Shown one piece after another: positions 10,059-15,581 of a DNA stretch of 20,179 bases (position 1 is its first letter; each line of letters opens with the position of its first letter). The position numbers and the translations under genes are program-made. The notes beneath the pieces were generated by a model. It searched no databases, was not told where the DNA came from, and saw only the letters and a program-made list of their open reading frames with translations. Location: NCBI GenBank assembly GCA_016705005.1, contig JADIZB010000044.1, forward strand, positions 1-20,179. Direction: 5' to 3'. The DNA comes from Bacteroidales bacterium. Its GTDB lineage: Bacteria; Bacteroidota; Bacteroidia; Bacteroidales; Lentimicrobiaceae.

Positions 10059-10122
10059 TGGTCTCGACTCCGCTCGACCACCGGGCAGTATTTATAGTGG
10101 TGGTCGAGCGGAGTCGAGACCA
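10059..10122. repeat. Long inverted repeat, 24-bp arms, 16-nt loop (REP-like)
   Basis: The arm 10060-10082 starts GGTCTCGACTCC and its exact reverse complement ends GGAGTCGAGACC at 10099-10121. The flanking T/A pair makes 24 bp. The loop is 10083-10098. Related elements occur at 14572-14647 and 14845-14920, so this is a dispersed family and not a gene-specific terminator; no T run follows on the minus strand. Such elements often depend on a REP-associated transposase, but none is in this window. Confidence 0.9.
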
Positions 10123-10137
10123 CCTTGACGTGGTCCG

Positions 10138-10233
10138 ATGGTATCCGCCGCCACCGGGCGTTGTTTGGACTGACTATAGTGGTGGTCGAGCGCAGTCGAG
10201 ACCACCATGACCTTGTTGCGCAGTCGAGACCAC
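10138..10233. repeat. Decayed copy of the long inverted repeat plus a half-copy
   Basis: The right arm (GGTGGTCGAG onward, 10181-10206) is complete except for a G-to-C change in the middle. The left arm at about 10138-10160 keeps only GGT and CCACCGGGCG and has lost its centre. The loop TTGTTTGGACTGACTATAGT resembles the loops of the other copies. It is followed by TGACCTTGTTGCG and another arm fragment ending at 10233; that same flank follows the copies at 14625 and 14898. Confidence 0.7.
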
Positions 10234-10293
10234 AATGGAAGTTTGTTGGCGTTAGATGTTAATCGTCCGCACTTCGTCGTTCACCCTCTGCTG

Positions 10294-10315
10294 GCGCGCG
10301 TCTCCCGACGCGTGC
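10294..10315. repeat. Small hairpin, sequence variant of the CTCATCT/AGATGAG element
   Basis: CGCGTC (10297-10302) pairs with GACGCG (10307-10312) around TCCC. The stem extends outward through a G.T wobble and two G-C pairs. Both flanks (CTGGCG before, TGCTTCCGG after) match those of the four hairpins at 14362, 14460, 14685 and 14955, and the 22-nt length is the same. The stem sequence differs by compensatory changes at two pairs. Confidence 0.75.
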
Positions 10316-10327
10316 TTCCGGCAGTTT

Positions 10328-10362
10328 GTTGGGTGTTCGTCGTTCGGAGTTCGTCGTTCCCG
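10328..10362 (+). repeat. Heptamer-period block (GTTNNNN)x5
   Basis: The 7-mers GTTGGGT, GTTCGTC, GTTCGGA, GTTCGTC and GTTCCCG are contiguous. The block at 14491-14525 has the same five units in the same order with one base changed. Both follow a small hairpin and are followed by AGCACGCGCTGAAAGC or AGCAAGCGCTGAAAGC, so the whole module is duplicated. Confidence 0.85.
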
Positions 10363-10433
10363 AAGCACGCGCTGAAAGCATGCGCAAGCCTTTGAAGTCA
10401 GATTTGCGATTTACGGCTTTCTTCGGATGGTCC

Positions 10434-13400
10434 CTAAGGCAAAATGCTCCCGATAAAGAAGAACTGGTTGTTATCCACAAAGGTGCCGTCGGCAGTATCT
10501 ACGGTGCCATCACCATTGATATCGGTGACCACATAACCCGAAACAAAATAAAACTGGTCGTTGTCGATCGGGGTGGTGTCACCGGTATCTACAAATCCAT
10601 CCTGATTCACATCCCCGGCATAGATCAGATAATACCCGTCGGCCATAAGCAGCAGGTTTCCGCCAAAGGCCTTCGATGGCTGATCAAAGGTGTAACTGAT
10701 GTCGGAACCCGAGAAAGAAACAGGATTTGCAGTCGTTGTAGTGACAGAATTCCGGTGTTTTATGGTCAGGTAATAACCTGAGTTCAGCGAACCCGGCAGA
10801 TTCACATCTGCAACGCCCGAGGTACTCAGCGGAACAGCGGATGCTGTGTATTCAGTAATGCTGTAATCTGCAGCATTGTGCAGTTCAACATCAATCACAT
10901 CTGAGATGCCCGGGGCAAACACCGGCCCGTTCACATCATTGGCCTGTTTCATGGTTCCGTTGCCATTGTAAAGCCCTTCGAGCAGCACATTCAGGTGCAG
11001 AACCTTTGACGGATTGCCTTCCTGATTCACGGTTACCGTTGTTTCAGGCAGGCCGGCGACGTTAACAGCGATTGCTGCAGAGCGCTCAGCACCGGAATTT
11101 TCAGCAAAGGAAACATTCAGGATTCCGTTACCAAATCCTGACACCGGGGAAACGATGCACCACGACTGATTACTGGCGACACTCCACGGCGCATTGGAAT
11201 TTATCACAAAATCGCATACTCCTGCTGCAGGCGCAACCGACTGAATGGCCGGTGTTACGCTGAGCGATGGAGATCCGTTCAGCACAGGGTTCTCTTCAAT
11301 TAAAGCATTGCTGCCGGGTGTGACCACGAGCTGAACATTTGTGTTGTTTTCGTACCGGGCGACCCTTGTCGGATAGGAAGGCTGGGTGGCTGTGCTTGCG
11401 GTAAACGACATATCGGGTGTTGAACCGGCGGCAAATGGAATTGAATTGGTCATTCTCAGTCTGACAACCCGCGTTCCGGGTGCAACGGATGACAATATTT
11501 GTCCGTTTCCTGCCCCCGGGGCTACCCTTCCGGCTACCCTGATAAGTCCGGGCAATGCTGTATTTACACTGATGGGTTGCATATTCACAGGTAACTGCGA
11601 TGAACCTGGTACAATGGTCGTCATACCTGAGGTCTGGGCAGCACCGTTCAATATTCCTGCATCGAAAGTAATTCCAAGCTGGGTGGTTGCCAGTTCAAAA
11701 GGAACAGCCGCATTCTTATTCAGCAGGTAAATGTCAAACTCCAGCACATCGGGGGCCACCTGGGTGATGTTGCGGGCGGTTAGTTCAAAACCCTCAACTG
11801 GAACCTGGGTGATCGGAATATGAAAATCCGCACCGTTGTTGTTGTTCCAGGTGTTGTTACTGTAATGGAAAACAAAATCAACCATGCTGACTTCCTGGGC
11901 GGGATTGTTAAACGGCCCCAGCTGAATGGTGATGTTGCCTTCACCATCCGGTCCGCTCATGGGCGATTCAATCGACAATCCCGTCGGACTAAACAAGACG
12001 GAACCTGCAGGCCAGTATGCAACATCCGGTGTCTGCCACGACAGACTACCCTCCTTCACACCCCAGTGAAGATTCGCTCCCACGGTAACATCTGTCTGGG
12101 TGATGGTGATGATGTCGTTCGATGTCGGATTGGCCGGGGTCCAGTACACACCCGATTGCCCGCTGCCACCTCCGGTATTTGACGGCCCCACATACACATG
12201 TTGTATGGCCGTTTTTGCCAGGTTGCCTTCATTGTCGGTGATCTCAACATAATAATCCACCAGTTTCTCTGCGATACCGGCAATCTCAGCGTAGTATTCC
12301 CCGGCAATATAATCAGGCAGGATAAAAAAGTTGATGTCGGGGTTTCCGGTCACATTCCCTGTCGGGAAATTCCGGTAGGTCATGGTGATGCTCTGCCACG
12401 CACCACCCCGGATCCACCGGCATAAGTTTCATTGTCGTTGTTGCTCAGCGGATTGGTTCCGTCGTTATCAAGCCGGTATTTCAGCACCGCCGTCTGTACT
12501 CCCGACACATCATAGGCAAAGGTCCATACATGAAAATCGCTGGAGTTCTGGTGCTGCTGGTAACTGTAATTCGGACCGAAGCCCGTTCCGCCGGGGTTGT
12601 AAGGATACCTTTGCGGGACAAACACCGTGGGCGGGGTGTTGTCGGTTCCCGGATGGGCGGCGATCACCTGGTTGGCCAGGGTGCAGGCCCGGTTGCAGGC
12701 CAGCGACTGCTTCACCTCCATATCGAGGGAAGTGCCATAGTACATATATCCCGAGTTGTAGGCCGGTAGCAGGAAATGCCATGCCCGTTCAGCCGCATTG
12801 GCTGAAGCAGTCGGGTTAACGATGTTGGCGATGTTAACAGCTCCCTGAAGGTCTTCCGCCATCTGAACCCTGTTCTCGGCAGCCACCAGCACGGCCCAGT
12901 TGCGGGCATCTTCGGTCCAGCCGTCGGGATTGAAACGGTAGTCTGAGGTGTACATCGGCCACAGCCAGTTGATGAACTGCGGATGACCCCAGTCGTTGGC
13001 GGCATTCACCCAGGAGCCGTCTTCCACATGCACCACATCGCTCTCGGGCACCGGATGGCTGGCCAGGAACTGCTCAATGGTGGAGGGTACGTATCCTTTG
13101 GAAGCCGCTTCATTGGCGAAGTTGGGTACCGAAGCAGCATAATAATCGTATCCCCCGCCCCAGGCATTGTCGCCGTCGTGGGCCAGCAGTACCATCGAGG
13201 GATGGGCCGGGTCGTCATAAGGGGCGATGCTGGCATCGATGGTGCCTGTGCCCATGGTGGCATAGCCGTTCTGGTAGCTGAGTACATCGTCCATGGGCAC
13301 CACGGTAATTTTGTATTCCGTGCCCGTTTCCGGATCCACATATTTTGCCTTGTGTGCCTGGTAGCAATAGGGTGCGGCGAAGGTGCCCCCCCTGCCGTCG

Positions 13401-14200
13401 ATCTGTCCGTTCCACCAGTGGTTGCCGTTGGTGGGAACCTTGTCGGCCCCGTTGGGCGGGTCGATGTTGCAGCCCGAGGTACCGTAGTTGAGCGGGTAAT
13501 CGTTGAGGGTGCGGGCCAGGTGACTGTTGGCGATCACCACCCAGTCGAGGCCTTCTTCTTTCAATGCTTTGATGTTGCGCACACTGAACGAGCATTCGGC
13601 CGGCCAGTAGCCTTTCGAATAATTGGGGGAAGAGCCGAAGTTCTGCTGGTAGAGATAGCGGTGTGCCTGTATCTGACGGCGCAGCATCTTGTCGCTCAGC
13701 AGGGGCGACAGGGCATGGTCCTTCGAAAAAGCGGTAATGTCCATGCGTGGTTTACCTCCGGAAGTGGTCCAGTTGCGGGCGGTGACAAAGTTGTTCTGCC
13801 AGCCGGTCGAATAGCCCCATTGTCCGGCACCGGCAAGGCTGTTCACATTTTCCATCAGGCAGCCGGAGTAGTTCACCTGGGCGCCGGCTTCGGGCAGGCC
13901 AAGCAATGATTGCACGGCATCTTTGGCCCGGTACTGGTACACTGCCTTGCGGTCGTCGTTGCCGAAAATCTCCTGCAGGTTGTTCAGCGGGTGCTGCTGC
14001 CCGTCGGAATACCAGTTGCCGTTGTTGTTTTTCAGGTATTGCGACTCCCACACATTCTGGTGCTGGTATGGGTTCCAGACGCTGGTCTCGGGCCAGTATA
14101 TGGGTTGTTCCAGGTGCCAGAGGTAACTGGTGTGCACCTGGGCTTTCAGTATAAAAAAGGAACCAACGAACAGGGCGAGGAACAGGCTTCTACGGAACAT
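10434..14200 (-). CDS. Second secreted GH57-type alpha-glucan hydrolase with cohesin-like, BACON and EF-hand/dockerin-like C-terminus; one frameshift
   Basis: One missing A at 12405/12406 splits the frame. The paralogue has AA there, and restoring it gives 1255 residues. A signal peptide (1-21) is followed by the same catalytic region as the neighbour, with HLEQP 29-33, WPAECSFS 199-206 and HDGDNAWGG 341-349. About eight residues differ in the mature part up to residue 600. The starch-binding-like module (about 685-797) is clearly more diverged. The tail is unrelated to the neighbour's. It has a cohesin-like beta-sandwich (about 805-965), a BACON domain (about 979-1062, SNAPWSV and WCIVSPVSGFGNG) and a terminal region (1066-1255). 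That region has two calcium-loop-like motifs, DVNQDGFVDTGD (1197-1208) and DINGDGTVDTAD (1227-1238). There is no type A or B sorting domain, so export and anchoring may use this terminal region; that is inference. It probably degrades starch- or glycogen-like polymers outside the cell. Confidence 0.82.
12405..12406 (-). other. Single-base deletion splitting the second GH57 gene
   Basis: The plus strand reads CACCACCCCGG where the paralogue has CACCAACCCCGG (near 8180-8192). Without the A the frame ends shortly after GGSGV. With it, GAWQSITMTYRNF continues exactly as in the other copy. The lesion falls where the two copies are otherwise nearly identical. Confidence 0.9.
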
Positions 14201-14218
14201 AAATGGAAAGTTTTTTTA

Positions 14219-14226
14219 CAAATATA
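14219..14226 (-). promoter_or_regulatory. Candidate -7 element TATATTTG for the GH57 gene starting at 14200
   Basis: The minus strand reads TTTATATTTGTAAAA, and TATATTTG matches TAnnTTTG 18 nt before the ATG, the same distance as in the paralogue. Shared spacing and context across otherwise different leaders support a functional site. No -33 box is obvious. Confidence 0.45.
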
Positions 14227-14300
14227 AACAAAAACGCATTAAATACTAACCTCTGTTGGCGCGCGAAAGCCAGGGGGGTGGTCCCGGTTGTTTGTTGGGG

Positions 14301-14349
14301 GTTTGACGTTGGGGGTTAGGCGTTTGAAGTTGGAAGTTCGTCGTTCAAT
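14301..14349 (+). repeat. Heptamer-period block (GTTNNNN)x7
   Basis: The contiguous 7-mers are GTTTGAC, GTTGGGG, GTTAGGC, GTTTGAA, GTTGGAA, GTTCGTC and GTTCAAT. The first three positions are invariant and the last four vary freely. A close copy of this stretch follows at about 14398-14449 (TTTGACGTTGGGGTTAGGCG onward), so the local segment with its following hairpin has been duplicated. Confidence 0.8.
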
Positions 14350-14358
14350 CGTTCGTTG

Positions 14359-14380
14359 GCGCTCATCTTCAGATGAGTGC
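14359..14380. repeat. Small hairpin CTCATCT/AGATGAG, copy 1
   Basis: CTCATCT and AGATGAG (14362-14377) form a 7-bp stem around TC, extended by a G.T wobble and two G-C pairs. It is flanked by GTTCGTTGGC and TGCTTCCGG. Identical cores lie at 14460-14475 and 14685-14700, and a nearly identical one at 14955-14969. Confidence 0.85.
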
Positions 14381-14456
14381 TTCCGGTTGTTTGTTGGGGT
14401 TTGACGTTGGGGTTAGGCGTTGGGAAGTTGGAAGTTCGTCGTTCAATCGTTCGTTG

Positions 14457-14478
14457 GCGCTCATCTTCAGATGAGTGC
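14457..14478. repeat. Small hairpin CTCATCT/AGATGAG, copy 2
   Basis: The core at 14460-14475 is identical to copy 1, with the same left flank (TTCGTTGGCG). The right flank is TGCTGCCAGCAG, leading into the five-unit GTT heptamer block. Confidence 0.85.
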
Positions 14479-14490
14479 TGCCAGCAGTTT

Positions 14491-14525
14491 GTTGGGCGTT
14501 CGTCGTTCGGAGTTCGTCGTTCCCG
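14491..14525 (+). repeat. Heptamer-period block (GTTNNNN)x5, duplicate of 10328-10362
   Basis: The units GTTGGGC, GTTCGTC, GTTCGGA, GTTCGTC and GTTCCCG repeat the 10328-10362 block with a single T/C change, and the context on both sides is conserved. The two loci lie in the leaders of the two GH57 genes. Confidence 0.85.
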
Positions 14526-14571
14526 GAGCAAGCGCTGAAAGCGGGACCAAGCCAGGCGGGTGGTCCCGGAT

Positions 14572-14647
14572 GGTCTCGGCTCCGCTCGACCACCGGGCGT
14601 TATTTGTTGGACAGATTTTATTGTGGTGGTCGAGCGCAGTCGAGACC
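14572..14647. repeat. Long inverted repeat, 23-bp arms, 30-nt loop
   Basis: The left arm is 14572-14594 and the right arm 14625-14647, with two non-pairing differences (GGCTCC on the left, GCAGTC on the right). The loop contains TTGTTGGACAGATTTTATTG, very close to the loop of the 14845-14920 copy. CTTGACCTTGTTGCGGAG follows both copies, so the repeated element is about 105 nt long, more than the stem alone. Confidence 0.88.
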
Positions 14648-14681
14648 ATCTTGACCTTGTTGCGGAGTCGGGACTTCGTTG

Positions 14682-14703
14682 GCGCTCATCTTCAGATGAG
14701 TGC
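14682..14703. repeat. Small hairpin CTCATCT/AGATGAG, copy 3
   Basis: The core at 14685-14700 is identical to copies 1 and 2 and is flanked by TTCGTTGGCG and TGCTTCCGG. It follows the end of a long inverted repeat, which shows that the two repeat types alternate along this spacer. Confidence 0.85.
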
Positions 14704-14721
14704 TTCCGGTAGTTTGTTGGG

Positions 14722-14756
14722 GTTGGGTGTTCGTCGATGGGCGTTGGACGTTGGTG
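14722..14756 (+). repeat. Heptamer-period block (GTT-type)x5
   Basis: The contiguous 7-mers are GTTGGGT, GTTCGTC, GATGGGC, GTTGGAC and GTTGGTG. After 14756 the period breaks into 6-8 nt steps (GTTGGC, GTTGAA). Confidence 0.65.
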
Positions 14757-14844
14757 GAGTTGGCGTTGAAGTTGGGGTGGGTTCAGTTCCTGGGCGGGTT
14801 CAATAGTGTACCCGGGCGGCGCCAGCAAGTAGGTGGTCCCGGAT

Positions 14845-14920
14845 GGTCTCGACTCCGCTCGACCACCGAGCAGCAATTGTTGGACAAGATTTATTGTGGT
14901 GGTCGAGCGGAGTCGAGACC
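14845..14920. repeat. Long inverted repeat, perfect 23-bp arms, 30-nt loop
   Basis: The arm 14845-14867 is the exact reverse complement of 14898-14920. The arm sequence is identical to the 10060-10082 / 10099-10121 copy, so the stem is conserved while the loops vary in length. CTTGACCTTGTTGCGGAG follows on the right. Confidence 0.92.
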
Positions 14921-14951
14921 ACCTTGACCTTGTTGCGGAGTCGGTTCGTTG

Positions 14952-14972
14952 GCGCTCATCTTCAGATGAACT
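14952..14972. repeat. Small hairpin CTCATCT/AGATGAG, copy 4 (right edge changed)
   Basis: The core at 14955-14969 matches the other copies, but the final G is A and the TGCTTCCGG flank is gone. It appears to be a truncated copy at the end of the mosaic. Confidence 0.7.
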
Positions 14973-15120
14973 TTGAGCGTACGAGCGTTCCCGGAGCAGC
15001 GCTGCAAGCCACGGACATCCCTCATATTAATTACTTTGAGCTTTATTTTTTCCAAGCCCGCCAAATGCGGTGAACATCCCCCAGGGCGGATAAACTTGAA
15101 CTTTGGCTGGGAAAGCCCGG

Positions 15121-15304
15121 CATAGTAATGCGGAGCATCCCCGCATAGTAATACAAGGCAAGCCCACATAGTAATGGTGACCATCCCCACATAGTAATGG
15201 TGACCATCCCCACATAGTAATGGTGACCATCCCAACATAGTAATGGTGACCATCCCCACATAGTAATGGTAGACAGACCCACATCGTAATGGTGAACACC
15301 CCCA
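15121..15304. repeat. Tandem array of eight 23-nt units with palindromic core
   Basis: Units begin at 15121, 15144, 15167, 15190, 15213, 15236, 15259 and 15282, exactly 23 nt apart with no spacers. Each starts CATAGTA (CATCGTA in the last). Units 3-6 carry the core ATGGTGACCAT, an odd palindrome (ATGGT/ACCAT), and are identical apart from one base in unit 5. Unit 1 has ATGCGGAGCAT, a different sequence that is still self-complementary. Outer units are more diverged, and a degenerate unit sits at 15060-15082. It is not a CRISPR array, because units are contiguous. It lies in the spacer 3' of the gene ending at 15582. Confidence 0.95.
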
Positions 15305-15313
15305 CATGGGGGG
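15299..15313. repeat. Short C/G hairpin at the end of the 23-nt array
   Basis: CCCCC (15299-15303) pairs with GGGGG (from 15308) around ACAT. It could fold in RNA of either strand, but no T run follows on the minus strand. It sits about 270 nt beyond the stop of the upstream gene, so a terminator role is weakly supported. Confidence 0.4.
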
Positions 15314-15459
15314 ATATCAAAATAAGGTAAGGTGGTGCAAATCCTCCGTACGCAGGATATGAAAGTCGATCGGATCGGATCAGAAACAGAAGAAAAGAAA
15401 ATCCGTTATTCCCGGAAGCAATAAATGCTGTTTTTGAATATAAGCCTAACCCAAGGCCA

Positions 15460-15564
15460 AACATCTGACGTCCAACGCCAAACATCTAACGCCCAACATC
15501 TAACATCTAACGCCCAACATCAAACGTCAAACATCCAACGCCAAACGTCAAACATCTAACGTCC
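15460..15564 (+). repeat. Perfect-period heptamer array (AACRYCN)x15
   Basis: Exactly 105 nt divide into 15 heptamers: AACATCT, GACGTCC, AACGCCA, AACATCT, AACGCCC, AACATCT, AACATCT, AACGCCC, AACATCA, AACGTCA, AACATCC, AACGCCA, AACGTCA, AACATCT and AACGTCC. Only one unit departs from AAC, and there is no indel. The array ends 17 nt from the TAG stop (15582-15584) of the upstream gene. On the minus strand it reads NGRYGTT, related to the GTTNNNN blocks elsewhere in this spacer. Confidence 0.95.
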
Positions 15565-15581
15565 AACCGTGTACACCCTTC

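Larger units (their letters stand above)
9978..10433. other. Repeat-rich spacer between the two GH57 genes
   Basis: This 456-nt spacer carries no gene. It contains the candidate promoter for the downstream gene, two heptamer-period blocks (10024-10051 and 10328-10362), a complete long inverted repeat (10059-10122), a second decayed one (about 10138-10206), a third half-copy at 10219-10233 and a small hairpin (10294-10315). The same modules recur in the spacer at 14201-15581. Open frames here are products of the repeats. Confidence 0.8.
14201..15581. other. Repeat-mosaic intergenic region
   Basis: This 1381-nt spacer has no supportable gene. It contains a candidate promoter, GTTNNNN heptamer blocks (14301-14349, 14491-14525, 14722-14756), four small hairpins, two long inverted repeats, a 23-nt tandem array (15121-15304), a G/C hairpin (15299-15313) and an AACRYCN heptamer array (15460-15564). 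The stretches at 14971-15059, 15083-15120 and 15314-15459 show nothing I can name. Several overlapping minus-strand open frames (14891-15485) exist only because the 23-nt unit lacks stops in every frame. Confidence 0.8.

Noticed and set aside
10060..10121. Rho-independent terminator for the second GH57 gene
   Set aside because: The hairpin is strong but lies over 300 nt past the stop, lacks a following T run and belongs to a dispersed repeat family.
12983..13909. 308-codon plus-strand open frame opposite the second GH57 gene
   Set aside because: It is a shadow frame of a conserved coding region; a matching shadow lies opposite the other copy (9129-9686). It has no signal peptide or domain.
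14316..14876. 186-codon minus-strand open frame in the spacer, with shorter ones beside it
   Set aside because: It translates heptamer blocks and inverted repeats; the peptide (RRTPNDERPT-like) mirrors the DNA repeats.
15121..15304. Possible CRISPR array (regularly repeated 23-nt units with dyad symmetry)
   Set aside because: The units are directly contiguous with no unique spacers, and no cas gene is present in the window.
15027..15485. Minus-strand open frames of 79-152 codons over the 23-nt array
   Set aside because: Three overlapping frames are open at once because the 23-nt unit lacks stops. The peptides are periodic translations of DNA repeats.
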